NCBI RefSeq assembly: GCF_023715725.1
Contig: NZ_JAMBOT010000001.1
Location: 744,001-808,000 of the forward strand
DNA: 64,000 nt
From: Paenibacillus pasadenensis
GTDB taxonomy: Bacteria; Bacillota; Bacilli; Paenibacillales; Paenibacillaceae
Direction of reading: 5' to 3'
Numbering within the stretch: the stretch's first letter is position 1; every line of letters starts with the position of its first letter. The notes beneath the pieces were generated by a model. The model worked only from the letters and a program-made list of their open reading frames with translations. It was not told the origin of the DNA and made no database searches. Position numbers and translations under genes: made by a program. Positions 9,901 to 17,055 of this stretch are shown in pieces.

Positions 9901-11603
9901 GCGTCATTGCCGGACGGCTCCGCTCCGTAAGACCACCAAGGGGCGCTAAAACCGCTCAAGTCTAACCCGTGACGGATGGCCTGCTGCAGCTTATTTTTCA
10001 AGTCCCGCATATCCCCCGCTCTTATCGCAACGCGATGCGGATGATGGTCGCGCCCCGTCGAGAGCGTATAAGCGACATCTTGAATAACAGCTGTGTTTTC
10101 CCCTGCCGCATAATCCCTCATCCGGCTCAGCAATGCGTTTAGCGATGTTTCGCTTTTGGCCGACAAAGGAATGACAAATTGCTGGTTCAGCCCGGCCGTA
10201 TTGCGCTCAGACCGGACAGGCTGCGGGATATATTCCTCCAGCACGACATGACAGTTCGTACCGGAAAGACCGAACGAGCTGACACCGCAGCGCCGCGGCG
10301 TATCCCCTGACGGCCACGGCTGCTGGGATGTATTTACATATACCGGCGAATCAATAAACGGAATCCGTTTATTCGGTGTATGAAAATGAATGCTTGGAGG
10401 AATGAGCTGATGCTTCAGCGATAAAGCCGCCTTAATCAGTCCTGCTATTCCCGCGCAATCATAGAGATGGCCAATATTGGTCTTCACGGATCCGATGGCG
10501 CAAAACTGCTTTTTATCCGTAAATTTGGCGAACGCCTTGCTGATTCCCTCAATTTCAATCGGGTCGCCAAGCTTAGTTCCTGTTCCATGGGTTTCGATAT
10601 AACCGAGCGTTGCCGGGTCAATGCCTGCGTTCTGCCAAGCTTTGGTCAATACCGCTGTCTGAGCTGCGGGGTTGGGTGCCGTAATACCCATCGACGCGCC
10701 GTCCTGATTCGAAGCGCTGCCCTTGATGACGCAATAAATAGGATCGCCGTCCCGTCTGGCCTTGCTCAGCGGCTTCAACAGCACAGCCGCGCTTCCTTCC
10801 CCCATGCCCGAACCGTCAGCCCCGTCGTCGAAAGCGCGCGTCTCGTCATCCGTCGATTCAATGCCAAGCTTTGCATGATCCTTGTTCTGCGGCAGCAGAT
10901 TGAGCCGCACCGCGCCGGCCATCGCCATGTCGCAATCGCCCCGGCGCAGCGCATGGCAGGCCAAATCAACTGCAATCAGCGAGGAGGAGCAAGCCGTATC
11001 CACCGTCAGGCTCGGCCCTTTCAGGTTCAGCAAATAAGAGATTCGGCTCGGAATAATAGAAGACAGGTTGCCTGGCATCGCCGCGGACAACAACGCGGGA
11101 TCAACGGTTTCAACCATCTCTTTGTACACATAGCTCTCTACATCTCCAATATTGCCGACATAAATGCCGACGCTGCTGCCTGCCAGCTGCTGCGGCCCGT
11201 AGCCCGCATCCTCCAGCACATTCCATGCCGTCTCCAGAAACAGGCGCTGGCGGGGATTCATCAGCTGCGCTTCTTTAGGAGGAATGTTAAAAAAGGAATA
11301 ATCAAATGCGTCAATATCCTCAAGATAAGCGCCGTCGGCATAGGGCATATCCGGTTTGTCCGCGAACTTGATGAACCGGTCCGCATCTTCCTCGCGCTGC
11401 TTCGGAAGCTTGGACACGCAGCTTACGCCATTTTTGATGTTTTGCCAGAATGCGTCCGTATTTCGGGCCATCGGGAAACGGGTAAACACGCCGATTACGG
11501 CGATATCTTGATGGTCGACCTCCCTGATTGCGGCCGTCGATGGTTCGTCCACACTTCTAAGACGCAATTGAGCCAAATCCGGCAAATTCGTCTTCAACTT
11601 CAT
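3921..11603 (-). CDS. Trans-AT type I polyketide synthase, two modules KS-KR-ACP / KS-KR-ACP
   Basis: This is a 2560-residue synthase with two extension modules. Module 1 has a KS (TACSSS Cys near 205, HGTGT, NIGHL), a post-KS linker with LPVYPFETKRSW, a KR (GGAGNLG near 876, Tyr near 1041 in GDYTAAN) and an ACP (LGGDS, Ser near 1207). Module 2 has a KS (Cys near 1442), a KR (GGTGGIG near 2145, Tyr near 2307 in SDYLAAN) and an ACP with GADSL (Ser near 2474). Neither module has an AT, DH or ER, so both should add a ketide unit reduced to a beta-alcohol, with malonyl supplied in trans. I chose the ATG at 11603 (MKLKTNLPD) because a GGAAG site lies 8 bases upstream and it avoids overlap with the upstream gene, which ends at 11626. 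The frame stays open 18 codons further upstream. It sits directly between the loading protein and the next PKS gene, consistent with early extension steps. Confidence 0.95.
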   Translation of the reverse strand: MKLKTNLPDLAQLRLRSVDEPSTAAIREVDHQDIAVIGVFTRFPMARNTDAFWQNIKNGVSCVSKLPKQREEDADRFIKFADKPDMPYADGAYLEDIDAFDYSFFNIPPKEAQLMNPRQRLFLETAWNVLEDAGYGPQQLAGSSVGIYVGNIGDVESYVYKEMVETVDPALLSAAMPGNLSSIIPSRISYLLNLKGPSLTVDTACSSSLIAVDLACHALRRGDCDMAMAGAVRLNLLPQNKDHAKLGIESTDDETRAFDDGADGSGMGEGSAAVLLKPLSKARRDGDPIYCVIKGSASNQDGASMGITAPNPAAQTAVLTKAWQNAGIDPATLGYIETHGTGTKLGDPIEIEGISKAFAKFTDKKQFCAIGSVKTNIGHLYDCAGIAGLIKAALSLKHQLIPPSIHFHTPNKRIPFIDSPVYVNTSQQPWPSGDTPRRCGVSSFGLSGTNCHVVLEEYIPQPVRSERNTAGLNQQFVIPLSAKSETSLNALLSRMRDYAAGENTAVIQDVAYTLSTGRDHHPHRVAIRAGDMRDLKNKLQQAIRHGLDLSGFSAPWWSYGAEPSGNDAAAMTQQSTALLRQLKTAGEQQGAELLQLIAELYTSGASLKWELIFQGSNARKISLPVYPFETKRSWLQIPELAPAAAPSSLFYSMTWIEEARDQRLQSLQGETVLIVGEWDELTHQLEQEGVTCLHVKWGERYQALSPRSFTVSGNEDDYVQLAEAIKHAGFTKIVHLLSYNRPAAITSPEKLNESQSLGVYSLFFLVRELLRKGVGHKQELMIVSDYASRVTGEEAVLKPENAPLVGLGKVIGIEYPHLTCRAIDVDATASARVVVEELRTDRTTYQIAYRNGKRYAEMMVETDVEQAPDLPVNVKEDGVYVITGGAGNLGLHTAKYLASKGRVNLALLNRTPLPEQAEWAAMMQQHDGSRLHKTVEKLLELTAAGAKVDCIAVDVASVEELRGTMERLRQTYGKINGVIHAAGVAGRGFLIRKDTAVFQEVLSPKVFGTWALDQATEQDELDFFVLFSSGVSLVGEMGQGDYTAANSYLDAFADYRRSLGKPVHAINWVVWDGARMGEGKSETIDGIFKALSPSVALHALDQVLNKNVVRVLVGEVNTANPSGLELFSKDVFHLPAKLRAVFNGGSHGAAQPAMAVSPSAEAPKVKLLGSDLGAYTDVEERLASLYREVLGYEELSIHDTFFELGGDSVQLHGLHKLVERHYPGRTSIADLFAYASISRLASFLTREEKAKRPAAVSKPAAQPGHDEDMAIIGMAALFPGAGSVEQYWKNVSNAVDCTGPIPPERRAYVDDYLAAAGQYSSEHPGYMELNYLDGVDEFDYRFFRISPKEASLTDPGQRLFMQTAWQAMEDAGYGGDKLRGSRTGIYVGYANVIRDSYQRMLTDVDPVLMSEAIVGNVSAMIPTRISHLLDLKGPTMVVDTACSSSLVAVHMASNAIRSGDCDMALVGGIKLFLIPLNHDHNKIGIESHDGKTRAFDAHADGSGNGEGIASIVIKPLRKAQADGDHIHAVIKGSAINQDGTSMGITAPNPAAQTDVILRAWEKAGIHPESIAFFEAHGTGTELGDPIEISGLKQAIETYTDKKQFIPIGSVKSNIGHLNEGAGMASIIKAVMALKNREIPPTLYFQEPNSNIDLHDSPLYINTQTQKWADDSGPMRCAISSFGLSGTNGHLIIEEYRPEAAVPEMEQEHPALTPPYVLTLSAASESSLARLVKRYASQFKNGAAAALADICFTANTGRGHYTHRLALISADAEDLFGKLQYAAEQLEPHAAEGVYYGVHRTVSDRRSIRNPGDITEAEKSELRQNSERLLQEIADSGVSRGRLEQLCQLYAEGADVSWEQLYAGQSHTRVQLPVYPFERTKCWVEFPKRAKQPTKAAASAAELPAAFTMGWKPQRRIAAPVQFLAAGVTVIVKDKGGYADRLASALEAQGRGVFLLETPSAGSAVELSLEKAPAAEADMLNYYKQQLQQASAGRFITRIIHCTSLESRTSVAGLDELKRSQLRGTFSLFLLMKAWAACEFENDLELVVLTECAYRITGQEKQLRPEHAPLHGLAKALPKEHPHITCRCIDIDGTLGIEELLSEVTEGSGARLAAYRNGRRYVELFQPVNNEEMTADELTVRTGGIYLITGGTGGIGLETARWLSGKGRINLVLANRSAMPERMYWDKLLESGEDRLLCERIVAIREIEAGGSVVILYQCNVADEAETASMLADIRLRFGEIRGIVHGAGIVRTEPLAAKSLHTFQQVVSAKIYGTWLLDRLTQQDELDFFVMYSSVATLFETGDQSDYLAANAYLDAYSAMPSNDGRRRITINWSTWRDKGMAADNKFQVDTMFKTIQAADAMAMLDKVWSTTQHRALIGELNLESRMALWLNNYAIELAEPVKAALETLRARLAKTSGPAPADKDAGYAAVKLLGNEQDAFSETEQQVAQACKEVLGFAEIDIHENFFEMGADSLMIRQIYQKLAKLYPEEAYITDLFEYPTVYKLARHLDKRGAGLQDTAPAVKREALQEDDLNRMFDELDSGAMDIGQMLSKLGSKKR

Positions 11604-11625
11604 CCCCCTGTTCTTCCGCGCATCA

Positions 11626-14184
11626 TTAAACCGACACCTTATCGCTGCTCCCCACAATGTCAGCCAGCAGCAGCATATATTGCATAAGCAGCTCCTTGGC
11701 TTTGACCTCCCTCAGCCTATGGCCGTTAAAGCCGCACAGCACCTCGATTTGACCGCTATATGCTACCGGCTCAATAACAAAATCGAATACGTCATGCCAC
11801 TGCATATGGGCAGGCTTTGCCTCCGCCGCCATAACAAAGAGCGGTACAACCTGCTGCTCTTCCGGCTGCTGAATGCGGTCCAGCTCCTCCGCCGAATAAA
11901 CGCCAACACCGCGTTTAGCCACCGCAGCAGCAAGCCCGTCACCAACAAGCTCAAGCAGCGTGTCCATCGTCTCCACCGCATTAAAATCGATGGTCAGCGT
12001 CACGAATTCGAGCTCCTCCGCAACGACCTGAACATGAATCATCCGCTCGCCTGAAGCGAGCTTCAGCAGATAGAAAAATCCGGCCAGCAGCACAAGCTTG
12101 ACATCAGCCTCCGCACCGCCTGCAATCACGCGGAGCCCTTCGCATGTTTCCTGCTCCAGCGTCGCCTCCAGCTCAGACATATACCCGGCGCCGTCCCCAT
12201 TAAAATAAGACGGTTCCAATGGAACACCGGGCAGGCTGAGACTGCCTCCCCGGTCAATAAACGCGGTCAGCTTTGCAATCGTTGGATATTTATATAAATC
12301 CGGCACGGATACCGATATGCCATGCCATTTGGCCAGCTGATCCGACAATTGGGTCAAAATGAGCGAGCTGCCTCCGCTTTCCTGGAAAGGCTCATCGGCG
12401 CCCAGCTCACGCCCAAGCAGATCCCGGCAAAGCCGGTGCAGCAGCTGCTCTGTCGGTTCACCGGCTGACTGCTGGTTTCTGATGCGCTCCAAATTCTGCA
12501 TTATTCCGTCAAACAGTCCGCCTGAATACTGCTCGCTCAGCTTAAACCGCTGAATTTTGCCGCTCGTCGTTTTAGGAATCGATCTTACCGGGATGACATG
12601 AGTGATAAAAAGCCCCATCTTCCGGTGAATATGCTGCTTGACCCGCTCGGCGATTTCAGAGAACGACTCCAAATCTCTGCTTCTGTATAAGAGAAAGAGC
12701 AGAATTTCTTCCGCGGCCTCAGATGATGCCGCCGAGGCTGCAGCTCCGCAGGCCGCGACATTCCACAATTCAACCCCGTCCACTTCCTCAGCGACACGCT
12801 CGATGTCATGAGCAAATACGTTTTGCCCGTTCACGAACAAGATGTCCTTCGCCCGGCCGACAACGGACAAACGGCCGTTCTGGACAAAACCGATATCCGC
12901 CGTATTGAGCCAGCCGTCCGCTGTCCGCATGCCGGCGTTTGGATCGTTATAATACCCTTGTGTGACGCTGGGTCCCTTAATTTGTATGTATCCGACGGTA
13001 CTCTCCGGGAAAGATTGGCCCGCTTCATCCGCAATTCGAATCTCGCAGCTGTCGATAGGCGGGCCTACATCTATGTACAATAGGCTGTTCGCTTCTCCGC
13101 GCTGCAGCAGGCGGACGGGTTGTCCCGCCTGCATAAACCGTCTGTCTGCGGCAGCATACTTCAACGGCTCGCCAATGGGAGTAAAACATACCCCGACGGT
13201 CCCCTCCGCTAATCCGTATGCCGGCCTCATCGCCGTGCGCGGCAGTCCGTATTTGGCCAGCTGCTCGACGAAACGCTCGCTGATCTCCGTTGAGATGGGC
13301 TCCGCGCCGTTGCACAGGCAGGTCAGACGGGATAAATCCCAGCCGTAGTCATGCTCCTGATCATAAAAAGCCAAAAAATAGTTGTAGCCGAAATTCGGGC
13401 TGTACAGCCGGTTGATCCGGTGCTGATGCGTCTTTTCAATCCACAGCAGCGGGTTCAAAATAAACAGCTTCGTCCGCATAATATACTGCGAGGACTGAGT
13501 GAAGGCATGCAGCAAATGCATCGCAATCAATCCCATATCATGCGTCAGCGGCATCCAGCTTAAAACATGCTCGCTGGCTTCAATCCCCCATATTTTCTGC
13601 ATAGCGGCCACGTTGGACATGACGTTTTGATGGGTTAAAATGACGCCTTTGGGATCGCCGGTTGACCCCGAGGAAAATTGGATGAACGCAATATCGTCCG
13701 GCTGCGCCGGTTTCACTTCCCCGGCATGCAAACCTTTCAAAGAAGCGGCATCGATAAAACTTTCCTTCATCACCTTCACACGCGGCTGCCATACCGGCTG
13801 CTCCGCTGCAAATTCCTCAAGGCCGGAAACGATTGAATCAGGGCCGATGAGATGCGGACGGTTCAGCTTGCCCCATACTTTGCACACCTTCAGCCTCGTT
13901 TCCTCATTCGTGCCGACAGTGACAGGAACCGCGATAATCCGTCCTAACACGCAAGCCCAAAATACTTCCAGAAACAGCCGATTGTCCTGAATCTGGATCA
14001 ACAGCTCGTGACCTGCTTCCACTCCGCAAGCCTGCAAATCATGCAGCAAACCTCGTGAGCGCTCATAGAGCTGCCGGTAGGACACAAGCTCCTCCTGATC
14101 CGCTTCGTCGATAAACGTAATTCCCCGCTCCGTAATCCCGCGGTTTGCCTCGGCAATATCGTGCATGAGCAGGTATTTGTTCAT
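11626..14184 (-). CDS. Acyl-AMP ligase (FAAL-type) fused to a carrier protein and a condensation-like tail; probable PKS loading protein
   Basis: The first about 560 residues are an adenylate-forming acyl ligase: FSSGSTGDPKGV phosphate-binding loop, AYGLAEGT, a GRAKDILFVNGQN hinge region of the type seen in acyl-AMP ligase domains of PKS loading modules, and PKTTSGKIQR with the A10 lysine. A carrier domain follows with ESGGSSL, so the phosphopantetheine serine sits in GGSS rather than the usual GGDS. The last about 190 residues resemble the C-terminal half of an NRPS condensation domain and lack an HHxxxDG motif, so they are unlikely to be a working condensation enzyme. The predicted role is to activate a free carboxylic acid with ATP and load it onto its own carrier for the downstream KS. 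A GTG at 14187 is immediately followed by the ATG at 14184, which I prefer. Activity class is well supported; the acid is unknown. Confidence 0.9.
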   Translation of the reverse strand: MNKYLLMHDIAEANRGITERGITFIDEADQEELVSYRQLYERSRGLLHDLQACGVEAGHELLIQIQDNRLFLEVFWACVLGRIIAVPVTVGTNEETRLKVCKVWGKLNRPHLIGPDSIVSGLEEFAAEQPVWQPRVKVMKESFIDAASLKGLHAGEVKPAQPDDIAFIQFSSGSTGDPKGVILTHQNVMSNVAAMQKIWGIEASEHVLSWMPLTHDMGLIAMHLLHAFTQSSQYIMRTKLFILNPLLWIEKTHQHRINRLYSPNFGYNYFLAFYDQEHDYGWDLSRLTCLCNGAEPISTEISERFVEQLAKYGLPRTAMRPAYGLAEGTVGVCFTPIGEPLKYAAADRRFMQAGQPVRLLQRGEANSLLYIDVGPPIDSCEIRIADEAGQSFPESTVGYIQIKGPSVTQGYYNDPNAGMRTADGWLNTADIGFVQNGRLSVVGRAKDILFVNGQNVFAHDIERVAEEVDGVELWNVAACGAAASAASSEAAEEILLFLLYRSRDLESFSEIAERVKQHIHRKMGLFITHVIPVRSIPKTTSGKIQRFKLSEQYSGGLFDGIMQNLERIRNQQSAGEPTEQLLHRLCRDLLGRELGADEPFQESGGSSLILTQLSDQLAKWHGISVSVPDLYKYPTIAKLTAFIDRGGSLSLPGVPLEPSYFNGDGAGYMSELEATLEQETCEGLRVIAGGAEADVKLVLLAGFFYLLKLASGERMIHVQVVAEELEFVTLTIDFNAVETMDTLLELVGDGLAAAVAKRGVGVYSAEELDRIQQPEEQQVVPLFVMAAEAKPAHMQWHDVFDFVIEPVAYSGQIEVLCGFNGHRLREVKAKELLMQYMLLLADIVGSSDKVSV

Positions 14185-14252
14185 CACCGATTACTCAACC
14201 CCAAATCGTAAAATGATTCCTGCGCGTTATTATGAAGCATTCCCCCTTACTC

Positions 14253-14966
14253 TTACTGCACCGTGCTGAGCAAGGAACGGTTAATATGCTGAATGACCGC
14301 CTCAAAGCTGTCATTGATATAAAAATGTCCGCCTTTAAACTTGTGGAGCGAGAATGGTCCTGTCGTATGCTGTCCCCACTCCGCAAGATCCCGTTTGTTC
14401 ACGTCCCAATCCTGAACGCCGGTCATCACGTTAAAGGCTGCTGTCAGAAGCTCTCGGCCGCCTTGATAAACATAGGATTCCATCGCATAAAAATCGGCTT
14501 TCAAAATTGGGATAAACGTATTCGCCAGCGCCGGATTCTCAAACAGCTCCGGCGGCGTTCCGCCAAGCTCCATGAGCCGCTCGATCAGCTGTTCATGCGG
14601 TGTGCTGGGGTTCACCAAATCCGGACGCAAGATATGGGGAGCCCAGCGGCCGGACAAAAACATAACACTGGGCTCAGGGCGGCCATGAGCTCTCAGCATG
14701 TAGGCCAATTCAAAGGACAGCTGACTGCCCATACTGTGGCCGAAGAAGGCATAAGGCCCGTCGTCGATCAGACCTTCCACTTGCTCATAAACGTCATGCA
14801 CCGCTTCATCAAAGGTCCGGTACAGGGAATCCCGTGAACGGAATCCCCTTCCGGCAAGCTCAATCGGCTTAAAATCGATTTCATCCGACAGATGCTTCTT
14901 CCACTTGTAATAGGCGGTGGCGGAGGCGCCAGCATACGGGAAAGCGAACAGTTTCAGCTTGTTCAT
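14253..14966 (-). CDS. Type II thioesterase (GrsT/SrfAD-like)
   Basis: This 237-residue alpha/beta hydrolase has the nucleophile elbow GHSMGS near residue 88, the FPYAGASA segment near the N-terminus that is typical of editing thioesterases, an Asp in LKADFYAMES and a late His in KGGHFYI. Free-standing enzymes of this family clear misprimed or stalled acyl groups from carrier proteins in PKS/NRPS assembly lines. It lies between the carbamoyltransferases and the loading ligase, with its ATG 9 bases after the previous stop codon, so it is part of the same transcript. A role in releasing the acyl chain made by the discrete type II proteins is also possible, but nothing in the sequence separates the two. 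Confidence 0.92.
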   Translation of the reverse strand: MNKLKLFAFPYAGASATAYYKWKKHLSDEIDFKPIELAGRGFRSRDSLYRTFDEAVHDVYEQVEGLIDDGPYAFFGHSMGSQLSFELAYMLRAHGRPEPSVMFLSGRWAPHILRPDLVNPSTPHEQLIERLMELGGTPPELFENPALANTFIPILKADFYAMESYVYQGGRELLTAAFNVMTGVQDWDVNKRDLAEWGQHTTGPFSLHKFKGGHFYINDSFEAVIQHINRSLLSTVQ

Positions 14967-14975
14967 CCGCTTCCG

Positions 14976-17000
14976 TCAAGCCTCGCCCGTTAACACGGCC
15001 ACACGTTGGGCAGGCCGCAAATTAACGAGCCGGAGCGACCACAGCTCAATAAAGCTGTCGGCAATATCGGCTTTAATTGCCTCGGAGAAGCCCAGCTCAT
15101 CGGCAAGCTCGCCAAGCGACTTTTCGCCGTCCGCATGCTCCAGCACAAGGAATACCTCCTCTGAAACCGCCTTTTTGTACTTGTCGCCAAAATGCAGCCG
15201 GACCTCATGGACCGTGCGTTTTGTCCCGTCGGCCGAATAGCCGATCGACTTTTTCAGCTCGGCGTTCATCAGCCGGGTCGGCGCCAGATTCAGGTAATCG
15301 TCCGTATCAACCTGCTTCTTCTCGACCAAATAGTCCCCGATTGCCAAATAATGAATGTTCGTCGTCAGAAAGCTTACGATGCCGTCCTCTTCCGAATCGA
15401 CAATCGGTTCAACGTTATTGTTGAACGACGTATTCAGCAGAATCGGCACCCCGGTCAGCTTCCGGAATTCATCAATTAACCTCCAGTATTTTTCATTTGT
15501 TGCTTTTGAAACGGTTTGAATGCGTGCGGTTCCGTCTACATGCGTAACGGCGCCGAGCAGCGGTTGTTTGTCCTCCTTCGTTTTCAGTACAAAATTCATG
15601 TAGGAGTACGGCGCTTTTGTAACCGGCATCTCGTAATACTCGCCAACGTATTCCTCCAGCACCGACGGCGCAAACGGCCGGTACCCTTCGCGTTTTTTCA
15701 CCATGCTGTTAATGACGCTTTTGTTCTCCGCAGGCCGCGGGTCGGCCAGAATGCTGCGGTTGCCGAGCGCGCGCGGGCCGAATTCCGCCCGGCCCTGCAC
15801 CCAGCCGAATACCGAGCCCTCGGCGATCCGCTTGGCGGTTTCCTCGGCGATGTTATCCGTTTTGCGGAAGCCTACAAACCGCTCCCAACGCTTCAATATG
15901 TCCTCTAAGCCGTCATTGTGCTGAATATCGCTGCCCCAATACAGATGCTCCAGCTGCTGCGGCGCAGCGTCCGGATTAAATTTATTGGAAACGAACAACG
16001 CCCCGCCGAGCGCGTTGCCCGCATCATGTGCCGCCGGCTGCACAAATACTTCATCGAATAAACCGGAGTAGAGCACTTTGCCGTTCATGGAGCAGTTATG
16101 CGCCACTCCGCCGGCCATCGCCAGCTTTGTATGCCCCGTAACCTGCCGGTAGTGGGTCAGCATATGCAATACAATCGTCTCCAGCGCTTCCTGCAGTGAT
16201 GCAGCCAAGTCTTTATGCTCCTGCGTAATCGGACCGCCCTTTTTGCGCGGCGTCATAAAATCGAACAGAGCCGTCGACCAGGCCATATTCAGCTTAAATT
16301 TCCCCTCCGGAAGAAGCATGTACGCCTTTTTGAGCATACGTCTAAATTTGCTTGGATCTCCGTACGGAGCCAGCCCCATCACTTTATACTCATCATGCTG
16401 CTGGTAGCCAAGCATGCGAATTACGGAGATATAAAAGGAGCCAAGGCTGTTTTCGTTGTCAATGCGGTCCAGCACCTGGAAGTCCGTTCCTTCGGCGCTA
16501 ATTACGTAACCGGCATAACCTTCCTGCGACTGCCCGTCGATCGTAACGGTGAGGCTTCGGTCAAAGCCGGACATCATATGCGCGCTGGCCGCATGGCAAA
16601 TGTGATGGTCGACGAACACGATATTGTCCGGGTCGAAGCTCGTTCCGTCCACCTTGTAGAAGAAGTCGACGAGCATCTCCCGCGCGTTTTTACAAAGCGA
16701 TTCCCGGTAGTAAAAATCATCCCGCACGTACAGGTCGGACTCTTGTTCTCTCGTCGTTATGACAACCTTATCGATATCCGCAAGCGTCAGATTCCTCTTT
16801 CTCAAACAGAGTAAAATCGCCTGTATCGGAGCTTTGCCGGTATGTTTGACCCGGTTCAATCTTTCTTCCTCCGCACCCGCAATGACGACGCCGTCCTGAA
16901 CGAGCACAGCAGCCGAGTCATGCAAAATTCTGCCGTAATCAAACACCTTCAAATCCTCATGCGGCAAGTCAAAACCGCCCGTAAGACCTAGCACTAGCAT
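14976..17000 (-). CDS. NodU/CmcH-family O-carbamoyltransferase, copy 1
   Basis: This 674-residue enzyme carries the two-part architecture of the carbamoyltransferase family. The N-terminal ASKHA-like part has HDSAAVL, EEERLNRVKH and the paired histidines in HHICHAASA. GGVAHNCSMNGK and QPAAHDAGNALGG follow, then a YrdC-like part with GRAEFGPRALGNRSILADPR. Family members use carbamoyl phosphate and ATP to form carbamoyl-AMP and pass the carbamoyl group to a hydroxyl, as in cephamycin and tobramycin biosynthesis. All signature residues look intact. About 90 residues at the C-terminus form an extra, winged-helix-like helical region. The start at 17000 is an ATG with GGGAGG six bases upstream. It is closely related along its length to its upstream neighbour, suggesting tandem duplication and probably two carbamoylation sites. 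Confidence 0.93.
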   Translation of the reverse strand: MLVLGLTGGFDLPHEDLKVFDYGRILHDSAAVLVQDGVVIAGAEEERLNRVKHTGKAPIQAILLCLRKRNLTLADIDKVVITTREQESDLYVRDDFYYRESLCKNAREMLVDFFYKVDGTSFDPDNIVFVDHHICHAASAHMMSGFDRSLTVTIDGQSQEGYAGYVISAEGTDFQVLDRIDNENSLGSFYISVIRMLGYQQHDEYKVMGLAPYGDPSKFRRMLKKAYMLLPEGKFKLNMAWSTALFDFMTPRKKGGPITQEHKDLAASLQEALETIVLHMLTHYRQVTGHTKLAMAGGVAHNCSMNGKVLYSGLFDEVFVQPAAHDAGNALGGALFVSNKFNPDAAPQQLEHLYWGSDIQHNDGLEDILKRWERFVGFRKTDNIAEETAKRIAEGSVFGWVQGRAEFGPRALGNRSILADPRPAENKSVINSMVKKREGYRPFAPSVLEEYVGEYYEMPVTKAPYSYMNFVLKTKEDKQPLLGAVTHVDGTARIQTVSKATNEKYWRLIDEFRKLTGVPILLNTSFNNNVEPIVDSEEDGIVSFLTTNIHYLAIGDYLVEKKQVDTDDYLNLAPTRLMNAELKKSIGYSADGTKRTVHEVRLHFGDKYKKAVSEEVFLVLEHADGEKSLGELADELGFSEAIKADIADSFIELWSLRLVNLRPAQRVAVLTGEA

Positions 17001-17055
17001 AGTCTTCCTCCCGCCGACCCGTATTTGATTATGCCTTGTCCGCCCTGGGGCGCTG

